From: Candidatus Bodocaedibacter vickermanii
GTDB lineage: Bacteria; Pseudomonadota; Alphaproteobacteria; UBA6184
Direction: 5' to 3'
Length of the DNA: 64,000 nt
Assembly: GCF_014896945.1 (NCBI RefSeq)
Contig: NZ_CP054719.1
Span: 295,153 to 359,152 of the forward strand
A program made the position numbers and the translations under genes. Below the pieces are notes generated by a model, which had not been told where the DNA came from, searched no databases, and worked only from the letters and a program-made list of their open reading frames with translations. Below are positions 8,972-16,660 of the stretch, in pieces (the stretch's first letter is position 1; every line of letters starts with the position of its first letter).

Positions 8972-9628
8972 TCAAACGCCAAACAAAGGATTAATTGCTA
9001 TACAATTTCCAAACCCCATTTCTTTAACAAACTCTTCAAATCGTTGATCCATTAATGCTTGTCTAAGACTTTCGCTAAGTATGCTACGTCCGTTAGATGC
9101 AAACTCATCATAATTGTACATGGTTGGATTTCCAACAGTTATCCATCTGAAATTTTTTAGGTCTGCAGGAAGTCTTGAAAATAAGCGTTCTTCGTTGTCA
9201 CTGTCACTGTTAAACATTATGATTTCCATCGCATACCTTAAGAATGGAGTTCGGAAATTTTTAAGCAGCAAGCTTAGACAGCTTGCTGTTACTCTACGCG
9301 TTTCATCATCTGGAGCCGACGATTGGTTAAGGATTGCTTTGATTAATTCTTGGTGCAACCTATATATAAATTCTTGGGTAAATGGCGTTTGTTGAGCTGC
9401 TAATTTTGGCAATAACAACAACAGACGCCCTCTAAAGCCTAACAAAATAGACTCAAAATTATCTAGAATATACTTTTGAAGTTTTGTAACATGATCAGGC
9501 TCAGTTGCCTCATAAAATAATGGAGCAATTAACCTGCCAAAAACTTCCATAGATGAATAACACTTTTTTATTATATCCAAAGATATATCTGACATTAAAA
9601 TTTCAAATCTTTCTGGGGTTAGCTCCAC
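8972..9628 (-). CDS. C-terminal fragment of an insertion-split exported protein
   Basis: This 218-codon frame opens at a GTG that lies exactly at the edge of the 233-bp element at 9627-9859. No ribosome site precedes it. If the element and one 12-bp target copy are removed, the frame joins in phase with the signal-peptide gene at 9872-10323: ...SQELTP followed by ERFEILMSDI. The fragment is alpha-helical with Leu-rich segments (RGRLLLLLPKL). No family recognised. Whether the fragment is still made is unknown; the most economical reading is a disrupted gene. Confidence 0.6.
   Translation of the reverse strand: MELTPERFEILMSDISLDIIKKCYSSMEVFGRLIAPLFYEATEPDHVTKLQKYILDNFESILLGFRGRLLLLLPKLAAQQTPFTQEFIYRLHQELIKAILNQSSAPDDETRRVTASCLSLLLKNFRTPFLRYAMEIIMFNSDSDNEERLFSRLPADLKNFRWITVGNPTMYNYDEFASNGRSILSESLRQALMDQRFEEFVKEMGFGNCIAINPLFGV
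9615..9626. repeat. 12-bp target-site duplication, left copy
   Basis: GGGGTTAGCTCC occurs here and, identical, at 9860-9871, directly flanking the inverted-repeat element. Twelve bases is within the range seen for IS4-group transposases. Confidence 0.8.
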
Positions 9629-9859
9629 AACTGTTGAAAGTGATTAGAAAAAGAATATTTTTGACAACAAATCAATAGAACAGGGAAAATCATTGATAAA
9701 CCGATTAATTGTGTCAATCATACAGATATGTATGAATTAAGTAATAGATATGCGACTATTTTACACAATATGAAGTTTTTTATAACATTCATAGCTTGGT
9801 GTTTAAGTGGGTGATTTTAATATCGTTAAACACTTCTTCTGATCACTTTCAACAGTTGT
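9627..9859. mobile_element. MITE-like insertion, 233 bp, in an exported-protein gene
   Basis: The ends are inverted copies: ACAACTGTTGAAAGTGAT followed by TAGAA on the left, and the reverse complement of the right end ACAACTGTTGAAAGTGAT followed by CAGAA. They match over about 27 bases with two differences. The interior is AT-rich with no coding capacity. A 12-bp direct repeat flanks it, and its removal restores a single reading frame. It therefore looks like a non-autonomous element moved by a transposase encoded elsewhere. No other copy was noticed in this window. Confidence 0.82.
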
Positions 9860-10323
9860 GGGGTTAGCTCCTGAGAAAGTATCACTGAAAAAAAGTTTAG
9901 GATAAACCCTTTAGATGGCTTAAATTCAGGATCGCTAAATAACGATAATGCTACCCGTAATAGGTGTATTGGTCGTTCTTGAAAAAAAATCTCTATTTCT
10001 TTAGGCTCAAATTCAATTGTATTCGTCAGTTTAAAGTCATTATCTCCACCACCAACCTCTCTAAATTGAATATTAACATCTTTCATTAAATCAGCGATTT
10101 CTTCCATAGACTTTGCCATCTCTGATAGAGGAGTGTTCTGAGTAAATAACTTTAAGCGCAGGTTCGATACGGCAGAAGATATTGCTTGTGAATCTACAAC
10201 ATCTGTGGCTAAGCCTTGTTGGATATCATCTCTGGTTGTATCTTCAGGGATCATCGGAGAATTCGCGCCGTAAGTAATAGACAGAAGACTGGTAGCGAGT
10301 AATAATTGTTTTAACATAAACAA
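9826..10323 (-). CDS. N-terminal fragment of the insertion-split exported protein
   Basis: The product starts with a signal peptide (MFMLKQLLLATSLLSITYGA) and runs 165 codons. Its last 10 residues (QLLKVIRRSV) and its stop codon are encoded by the end of the inserted element, so the native protein continued into the frame at 8972-9626 and was about 370 aa. The remaining part is helical and acidic, with MEEIADLMKDVN and RPIHLLRVALSLF. Family unknown. The upstream region has a T-rich tract (10332-10340) but no clear promoter. Confidence 0.65.
   Translation of the reverse strand: MFMLKQLLLATSLLSITYGANSPMIPEDTTRDDIQQGLATDVVDSQAISSAVSNLRLKLFTQNTPLSEMAKSMEEIADLMKDVNIQFREVGGGDNDFKLTNTIEFEPKEIEIFFQERPIHLLRVALSLFSDPEFKPSKGFILNFFSVILSQELTPQLLKVIRRSV
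9860..9871. repeat. 12-bp target-site duplication, right copy
   Basis: GGGGTTAGCTCC, identical to 9615-9626. On the minus strand it encodes the ELTP shared by both gene halves. Confidence 0.8.
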
Positions 10324-10465
10324 ACACCTTTTTTTTTACCACTAGTTATCATAAGCTGGAAAACTTAACAAGCGATTAGCAGGCAGTCTTCAGTTTTATT
10401 CAACTTTATAAGCTTGAATCTTCAACGATTCTGCATATAATAAGGCAATTAATTATGGTAAATAG

Positions 10466-12310
10466 ATGTCGGATACACCCTTAATTTCCCTGCGCAGCAT
10501 TCATGTTCAATTTGGACTTAAAGTATTATTCCACGATGTCACGTTGAACGTATATCCAAAGGATCGAATCGCCTTGGTTGGGCGCAATGGTTCTGGAAAA
10601 ACGACGCTGTTTAAAACGTTGATGAATCAGCTTGAATTGGATGAAGGCGAAATCTTTATTCAACCGGGAACTCGTATTGGATATCTTCCTCAAAACATCG
10701 CTTGGAAACCCGAACAAACGGCGTTGGAACTAGTTCTATCCGGCGTTGATCGTTCCACAGATCCTGAAAAAGACATGACTTATTATGCACAGGCAATGCT
10801 AGATAAGTTTCAAGCAAAAGCCGATTGGCTGGTGGATTCAACATCCGGAGGTGAACGCCGCCGTGTTGCCCTTGCTTACGCTTTTGCGTCGAACCCTGAC
10901 GTCTTGTTGATGGACGAGCCCACAAACCATTTGGATATTCAAATGATTGAGTTTTTGGAAAAAGAGTTTGAATCATTTCCTGGCGCCATCGTTGTCATCA
11001 GCCACGATAGAGCTTTTCTAAAACAGGTGTCTAGAAAGACATGGTGGTTGGATCGTCAATCCATAAAAGAATTGAGCCGAGGATACGGTGACTTTGAAAC
11101 CTGGTCAACAGAGCTGTTGGAAAATGAAGAAAAAGCGTTAGAGCGCATGGATAAGAAACTGGATCAAGAATTGTATTGGTTACATCGCGGTGTTACAGCC
11201 CGACGTAAACGTAACCAAGGACGTCTATCCCGATTACATCAATTACGTTCAGATCGCGCTGCCGTGCTTTCAGGTGGAAAGAAAATTAATGTAACGGCAA
11301 GCCAGGATGAAACCAGCGGTCGCTTAGTGATTGAAGCCAAACAAGCCACAAAAACCTATATCGATGCAAATGGCAATGAGAATCAAATTGTAAAACCATT
11401 TTCCACAAAAATACTGCGCGGTGATCGCATTGGAATTTTTGGCCCCAATGGCAGTGGTAAATCGACGTTGGTGCAATTGTTGCTTAAAAAATTAGATCCA
11501 ACAAAAGGTACCATCCGATTGGGGACAAACCTATCCATTGGGTACTTTGAACAGAATCATCATGATTTAAACGACAAAGACACTTTATGGAACACTTTAT
11601 GCCCAGGCGGGGGTGACCACCTTACGGTCGGCGGAAGTCATCGCCATGTGGTTGCGTATTTAAAAGACTTTTTGTTTGATGTTGATCAAATTAAATCCCC
11701 TGTGAGTAGCTTATCGGGTGGAGAAAAGAACCGCCTTGCGCTATCCAAAATCTTGGCTCAAAACACGAACATTTTAGTTCTTGACGAACCGACCAACGAC
11801 TTAGATTCTGACACGCTTGATCTATTGGTCGATATCCTTAGCGACTACGAAGGTACATTAATTGTGGTCAGTCATGACCGTGACTTTTTGGATCGTTTAG
11901 TCACCAGCACTATATCCATATTGCCGAGTGGAGAATTTGCTGAATTTGCGGGTGGATACTCAGACTTTATATGGCAACTGCACAATGGTGAAAAAGATTT
12001 CTCACGCATATTAAATCCTGCAAAAAAACCAGCTTCTAAGCCTAAATCTCAACCTCAATCAGAAACGATTGCTCGTAAATTTGGATTTAAACAACAACAT
12101 CAGTTGAAAGAATTAAGTGCGAAAATCACAACCCTAAAATCTAAAATAGAAACCTATGAAGATAAATTGGCGGATTCAACGCTGTTTCAATCTAACCCTG
12201 ATCGTTTTAATCAAGTATCCGCAGAATTGGATCATGCTCAAACCCAACTTATGGAAACCGAAGAACAATGGTTAGAATTGGAACTCCTCAAAGAGGAATC
12301 AGAAGAATGA
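10466..12310 (+). CDS. uup: ABC-F family ATPase, Uup-like
   Basis: Two fused ABC ATPase domains without membrane segments give a 614-aa soluble protein. Walker A motifs are GRNGSGKTT (about 39-47) and GPNGSGKST, signatures are SGGERRR and SGGEKNR, and Walker B motifs are [11 protein letters not shown] and [13 protein letters not shown]-terminal coiled coil (about 530-610, KELSAKITTLKSKIETYEDKL) is the feature that points to Uup, which acts on ribosomes and on DNA branch structures in E. coli. The stop codon overlaps the tsaE start (ATGA), indicating translational coupling. The gene symbol is a best guess within the ABC-F group. Confidence 0.85.
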   Translation: MSDTPLISLRSIHVQFGLKVLFHDVTLNVYPKDRIALVGRNGSGKTTLFKTLMNQLELDEGEIFIQPGTRIGYLPQNIAWKPEQTALELVLSGVDRSTDPEKDMTYYAQAMLDKFQAKADWLVDSTSGGERRRVALAYAFASNPDVLLMDEPTNHLDIQMIEFLEKEFESFPGAIVVISHDRAFLKQVSRKTWWLDRQSIKELSRGYGDFETWSTELLENEEKALERMDKKLDQELYWLHRGVTARRKRNQGRLSRLHQLRSDRAAVLSGGKKINVTASQDETSGRLVIEAKQATKTYIDANGNENQIVKPFSTKILRGDRIGIFGPNGSGKSTLVQLLLKKLDPTKGTIRLGTNLSIGYFEQNHHDLNDKDTLWNTLCPGGGDHLTVGGSHRHVVAYLKDFLFDVDQIKSPVSSLSGGEKNRLALSKILAQNTNILVLDEPTNDLDSDTLDLLVDILSDYEGTLIVVSHDRDFLDRLVTSTISILPSGEFAEFAGGYSDFIWQLHNGEKDFSRILNPAKKPASKPKSQPQSETIARKFGFKQQHQLKELSAKITTLKSKIETYEDKLADSTLFQSNPDRFNQVSAELDHAQTQLMETEEQWLELELLKEESEE

Positions 12311-12723
12311 TCGCAAAAACCGTCTCGCTATCTGAATTAGAATCATTAGCCTCTGACTTTGTTAGAACGTTAAACAAAGGCGCCGTTGTATATATGATGG
12401 GTGACCTTGGCGCCGGTAAAACAACGTTTGTGCGTGCTGCCATTCAGTCAATATTGGGACACGATGAAGCTGTCCCAAGCCCCACATTCACGCTTGTGCA
12501 AACCTATGACTCAATCCCACCCATTTGGCATTACGACTTATATCGCATCAATGATCCAGAAGAAGTCCTAGAATTAGGAATGGATGAAGCGTTCGATCAG
12601 GGTATTACCTTTATCGAATGGCCTCAAAACATGAGGAATGTGTACACTCCAAAACATTACCGTGTAATGTTAGAAACAACCACGAATCCAGAGCACAGAT
12701 CGATTACCATCAGCGCCCCTTAA
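12307..12723 (+). CDS. tsaE: tRNA threonylcarbamoyladenosine ATPase TsaE
   Basis: TsaE is the ATPase that works with TsaB, TsaC and TsaD to make t6A37 in ANN-decoding tRNAs. The 138-aa product has the P-loop GDLGAGKTT (32-40), the PSPTFTLVQTY segment, WHYDLYRI and the FIEWPQ motif, all diagnostic. The ATG at 12307 overlaps the ABC-F stop by four bases. The gene ends 5 bp from the convergent DUF2608 gene. Confidence 0.94.
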   Translation: MIAKTVSLSELESLASDFVRTLNKGAVVYMMGDLGAGKTTFVRAAIQSILGHDEAVPSPTFTLVQTYDSIPPIWHYDLYRINDPEEVLELGMDEAFDQGITFIEWPQNMRNVYTPKHYRVMLETTTNPEHRSITISAP

Positions 12724-12727
12724 GCAA

Positions 12728-13504
12728 TTACAAATAAGTTAAATAAGGCCAAATTAATTCATTTTCTTGTGCCCATTTTATAAAACTCTCAGCATCAGGA
12801 TATGCCGTTAAAAACGTATCAAGATCGATACGATGTTTAGCTAAGCTTTTCGCAATACGTTCCACGGGAGCAGTCGCCGTATCGCTCTCCTGTGCTAAGC
12901 CTTTTTGCAACTTGCTTAAATGGTGATAGACATACTCATGGTATAATGGAATATATCCTGTACATAAATATGCATGTAACGGCAAACCTAACTCTTGTGC
13001 CACAGTTTGCACATTCCGAACAAAGGGTGGAAAATTATCGATAAAGACTGCAAAATCATAGGTCTTCGAAGACTCTGCAACATGTCGTCTTAATAAATCC
13101 CCTTTTGCCGTCATAACATCTCCCGTCATTTCACACGACAGAATTCCATCAAAGAATGTTTCATCAAGCCCTACTTTTGATAGCTTCATGCGAATTTCTG
13201 CTGCTTTATTGTATGTTAGAATATATACGCTGTGCCCTGTATGTCGAATTGCGGAAAACAAACCTTCTAAATCATCATGCAACCGCACTAATATTGGCGC
13301 CCCATCGGCAACGGTTGTCGTAAACAACACCTCATCCGCGTCGATTAAAAAAACCCCTTTTTTTGATTCGGGGGCATGGGCAGCGATGGCTGATATATTA
13401 TGAACTTCTGTCCAGTCTGCATGGGATGCAATTTCAGGGAACGCACCAGTACACGACGTTGACAGCCACACGAATACAAAAAATAAGTAATTTAATAGTT
13501 TCAT
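12728..13504 (-). CDS. Exported HAD-superfamily protein (DUF2608-like)
   Basis: The 258-aa product has a signal sequence (MKLLNYLFFVFVWLSTSCTG) and a HAD motif I variant FLIDADEVLF (Asp55 and Asp57). ILTYNKAAEIR and VFIDNFPP fit HAD motifs II and IV. This arrangement resembles the DUF2608 proteins seen in several intracellular bacteria. The ATG at 13504 has AGGAG 8 nt upstream; the frame extends to 13570 but without a better start. Periplasmic localisation with possible phosphatase activity is an inference; the substrate is not known. Confidence 0.75.
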   Translation of the reverse strand: MKLLNYLFFVFVWLSTSCTGAFPEIASHADWTEVHNISAIAAHAPESKKGVFLIDADEVLFTTTVADGAPILVRLHDDLEGLFSAIRHTGHSVYILTYNKAAEIRMKLSKVGLDETFFDGILSCEMTGDVMTAKGDLLRRHVAESSKTYDFAVFIDNFPPFVRNVQTVAQELGLPLHAYLCTGYIPLYHEYVYHHLSKLQKGLAQESDTATAPVERIAKSLAKHRIDLDTFLTAYPDAESFIKWAQENELIWPYLTYL

Positions 13505-13590
13505 CTGCAATCTCCTAATTACATACATATCTACTTTATAAGTGGTATCCTGTATGAAACTTAGAATCAAGAACTATTTAATCGCGTTGT

Positions 13591-14496
13591 ACAGCGTGAC
13601 GCTGTACTCTTGAGATAGATCCGATGTGATCTGACACGGGTTTTAAGCAGAAAACACAGGAATGCCCCCAGTTTTAGCACGTTCATTTTATCCATGATTG
13701 GCTATATCTTTTCGATATGCCGTTAAGCTAAAGAAAAATGCACAGCGTGACGCTGTACTCTTGAGGTAGATCCGATGTGGTCTGACACGGATTTTACGCA
13801 GAAAACACAGTAATGTTTCTAATTTTAGCACGTTCATTTTATCCATGATTGGCTATATCTTTTCGGTATGCTGTTAAGCTAAAGAAAAATGCACAGCGTG
13901 ACGCTGTACTCTTGAGATAGATCCGATGTGATCTGACACGGGTTTTAAGCAGAAAACACAGGAATGCCCCCAGTTTTAGCACGTTCATTTTATCCATGAT
14001 TGGCTATATCTTTTCGATATGCCGTTAAGCTAAAGAAAAATGCACAGCGTGACGCTGTACTCTTGAGATAGATCCGATGTGATCTGACACGGGTTTTAAG
14101 CAGAAAACACAGGAATGCCTCCAATTTTAGCAAGTTCATTTTATCCATGATTGGCTATATCTTTTCGGTATGCTGTTAAGCTAAAGAAAAATGCACAGCG
14201 TGACGCTGTACTCTTGAGATAGATCCGATGTGATCTGACACGGGTTTTAAGCAGAAAACACAGGAATGCCCCCAGTTTTAGCACGTTCATTTTATCCATG
14301 ATTGGCTATATCTTTTCGATATGCCGTTAAGCTAAAGAAAAATGCACAGCGTGACGCTGTACTCTTGAGATAGATCCGATGTGATCTGACACGGGTTTTA
14401 AGCAGAAAACACAGGAATGCCCCCAGTTTTAGCACGTTCATTTTATCCATGATTGGCTATATCTTTTCGATATGCCGTTAAGCTAAAGAAAAATGA
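13591..14496 (+). repeat. Six 151-bp tandem repeats fused to the 3' end of pssA
   Basis: Units start at 13591, 13742, 13893, 14044, 14195 and 14346, each exactly 151 bp. Every unit opens with ACAGCGTGACGCTGT (hairpin) and TAGATCCGATGTG, the family A core. It then carries GTTCATTTTATCC and ends with ATGCCGTTAAGCTAAAGAAA. Unit 2 and unit 4 have small differences (GAGGTAG, GCCTCCAATTTTAGCAAG), so they are not all identical. The last unit contains the pssA stop codon and final codons. It fills the 871-bp gap between 13571 and 14443. Confidence 0.95.
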
Positions 14497-15237
14497 AATG
14501 AGGTATACTAACCCAACAATGGGTAATGTTAACCATGGGCGCGTCATAATACCAATAACAAAGACGCCGATAATTCCTAACAAAAAAATAATTTGATGGG
14601 GTTGAATTTTCATTCCTTTGAATGCAAAGGTTGGTATTTTACTGACCATCAATAAACCCACACCTATTCCAAACACAGCATAGATTAAACTATGGATACC
14701 ATAACCCGTATCTACCTCAACCATGATTGGAACCAGCATTAACAATCCTGCCGCTGGCATAGGAACGCCGGAAAAGTATTTCTTTTGCAACTTAATTAAG
14801 GTCGGATCTTCTTCTACATCAAGGCTCATGATATTAAACCTGGCTAATCGTAAACCTGCGCAGATACAAAAGAATAAGACAACGCCCCAACCTAGTCTGC
14901 CTAAGCCATGAAGAGAATAAAAATACGCAACTAACGCAGGCGAAACACCGAATGTTACGAAATCGGATAAGGAATCTAATTCAGCACCAAATCTGGACGA
15001 TGCATTAAAAAATCGGGCAAGCCTTCCGTCCATACCGTCAAACACAGTGGCGACAACAACATACCACAGTGCCCTTTCCCAATCTGAATGCAAGGCATGG
15101 TATACGGCTGTTAAGCCTATGCATAACCCTAACAGAGTTGTCATATTGGGAATGAATCGCGTAACGGGATATCCTTTAAAAGGTATCTTCATTAACCGTT
15201 TTTTTAGTTTATCGGATTTGACCTTCACGTGCTTCAC
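14443..15237 (-). CDS. pssA: CDP-diacylglycerol--serine O-phosphatidyltransferase
   Basis: This integral membrane enzyme makes phosphatidylserine from CDP-diacylglycerol and serine, the substrate of the neighbouring decarboxylase. The CDP-alcohol phosphotransferase motif runs from DGMDGRLAR (67-75) to GAELDSLSD (84-92), and about seven hydrophobic helices follow. The start is uncertain: a GTG at 15237 has AAAGG close upstream and overlaps psd by 29 bp, while an ATG at 15192 would also serve. The final 17 or so codons, including DIANHG and the stop, lie in the last unit of the 151-bp tandem array, so the C-terminus appears to be repeat-derived. Confidence 0.93.
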   Translation of the reverse strand: MKHVKVKSDKLKKRLMKIPFKGYPVTRFIPNMTTLLGLCIGLTAVYHALHSDWERALWYVVVATVFDGMDGRLARFFNASSRFGAELDSLSDFVTFGVSPALVAYFYSLHGLGRLGWGVVLFFCICAGLRLARFNIMSLDVEEDPTLIKLQKKYFSGVPMPAAGLLMLVPIMVEVDTGYGIHSLIYAVFGIGVGLLMVSKIPTFAFKGMKIQPHQIIFLLGIIGVFVIGIMTRPWLTLPIVGLVYLISFFFSLTAYRKDIANHG

Positions 15238-15895
15238 CTTTGATCATTAAGTCTGCAAGAATGGTTTCACCGGCAATCATTTTTTGTCCTTTGATAACCA
15301 GGGGAGCAACACCTTTGGGCAGGTAAACATCCATACGGCTACCGAAACGAATAAGACCGAACCGTTGTCCTGTTTGCATAGAATCACCTTCTTTTACAAA
15401 GCTAACAATGCGTCGTGCAATTAATCCGGCGATTTGGACAAATCCTACTTCTTTACCATCTGGGGTTACAATTTTAAAGGCTTGACGTTCATTGAATTCG
15501 CTGGCTTTATCTAGGCTTGCATTTAAGAATGATCCTGGGTAATACCAGATTTTTTTAATGGTGCCAGCACACGGCACACGATTAATGTGCACATCAAAGA
15601 CACTTAAAAAGATTGAGATGCGAGTACACGTTTTTTCTTTCATTTCCAATTCGTCTGGAATGCTAACCGTTTCAATAGCGGTTACAACACCATCAGCTGG
15701 GCTAATAACCCAGTTATCTCCGATAGGCGTAATGCGTTCGGGATCGCGGAAAAAGGCATAGCACCACACGGTTAAGATAGCACCCACAAAGCCAAGGAAG
15801 GTGGACATTAATGCTAAGATAAACGTAACACCTGCAAAGATTGCAACAAACGGCCAACCTTCGCGGTGAATTGGAACTAGAAATCGATCAAACAT
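15209..15895 (-). CDS. psd: Phosphatidylserine decarboxylase proenzyme
   Basis: Psd converts phosphatidylserine to phosphatidylethanolamine at the inner membrane. The 228-aa protein is of the short bacterial type. It has two N-terminal membrane helices (about 15-45), FFRDPER, SPADGVV, and HINRVPCAG. The self-cleavage site RFGSRMDV has Ser186 as the future pyruvoyl group. It overlaps the pssA start, so the two phosphatidylethanolamine steps form an operon. Confidence 0.94.
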   Translation of the reverse strand: MFDRFLVPIHREGWPFVAIFAGVTFILALMSTFLGFVGAILTVWCYAFFRDPERITPIGDNWVISPADGVVTAIETVSIPDELEMKEKTCTRISIFLSVFDVHINRVPCAGTIKKIWYYPGSFLNASLDKASEFNERQAFKIVTPDGKEVGFVQIAGLIARRIVSFVKEGDSMQTGQRFGLIRFGSRMDVYLPKGVAPLVIKGQKMIAGETILADLMIKGEAREGQIR

Positions 15896-15924
15896 AGTTG
15901 TACTCCATTAAATTATTCATTATT

Positions 15925-16013
15925 GCTATAGGACCCTTCCGTTGGTCGGGTGACATATATAACCCACCCGCCCGATCTGGATAGCGTATAGAGCCGCTAC
16001 CAGATCCTAACCC
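15925..16013. repeat. Family B structured repeat, copy 1
   Basis: Matches 35284-35374 over about 90 bases. A stem GGTCGGGTG with CGCCCGATC, and a stem GATCTGG-A-TAGCG with CGCTA-CCAGATC, share the bases GATC and so compete. It fills the gap between psd and rnhB. Confidence 0.7.
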
Positions 16014-16025
16014 ACAGTAATCGCA

Positions 16026-16637
16026 CTATACACTCAGAGCACGGATTGGCGCAAAGCTTTTTCGATGATGGGCGGTAATTCCGTGAGTTTTTAGGGCTTG
16101 CTGATGATGCGTTGTTCCATAGCCGGCATTTGTTTCCCAACCATAGTGGGGGTGTTGAATAGATAGCTGTGTCATTAAGTTATCGCGATAAACTTTGGCC
16201 AGAACTGACGCTGCAGCGATGGACAGGCTGATACCGTCACCTTTAATAATGGGATAGCACCAGGGTTCTTTAACAGGATTTCGGTTACCATCGACCAGAA
16301 CAACTTCATCATCCGTTCGCAACATTTGAATGCACCGTCGCATGCCCGTCATGGTGGCTTCAAAAATATTCAGTTGATCAATGGTTGCTACATCAATGGT
16401 TTCAATATGGTATGTTAGATACTCACTCGCATCCAGCAATTTCACAAACAAATCGTGTCGTTTTTTCGGGGATAGTTTTTTGGAATCATTTAGCTGAAAC
16501 ACCCAATCCGGCAGATCATCATAAGATTTGAACATAACCCCCGCAACAACGACAGGCCCTGCCCACGGCCCCCGCCCCGCTTCATCAATACCGATGGCGG
16601 GACGGTTATGAGATCGCTCTAAATTAAACGTTGGCAT
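16026..16637 (-). CDS. rnhB: Ribonuclease HII
   Basis: RNase HII removes ribonucleotides from DNA and RNA-DNA hybrids. The 203-aa product has the signature GIDEAGRGPWAG (Asp18 and Glu19 are metal ligands), a third catalytic Asp in VVLVDG and a fourth expected in the AAASVLAKVYRD segment. The C-terminal GYGTTHHQQAL motif is also typical. Twenty-three bases separate it from the upstream HEFGH protein gene, with which it may be co-transcribed. Confidence 0.95.
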   Translation of the reverse strand: MPTFNLERSHNRPAIGIDEAGRGPWAGPVVVAGVMFKSYDDLPDWVFQLNDSKKLSPKKRHDLFVKLLDASEYLTYHIETIDVATIDQLNIFEATMTGMRRCIQMLRTDDEVVLVDGNRNPVKEPWCYPIIKGDGISLSIAAASVLAKVYRDNLMTQLSIQHPHYGWETNAGYGTTHHQQALKTHGITAHHRKSFAPIRALSV

Positions 16638-16660
16638 GATACACCGATACTAAATATGAA

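Noticed and set aside
13741-14496. CRISPR array
   Set aside because: The 151-bp units are contiguous, with no short repeat and unique spacer alternation, and no cas gene is near.
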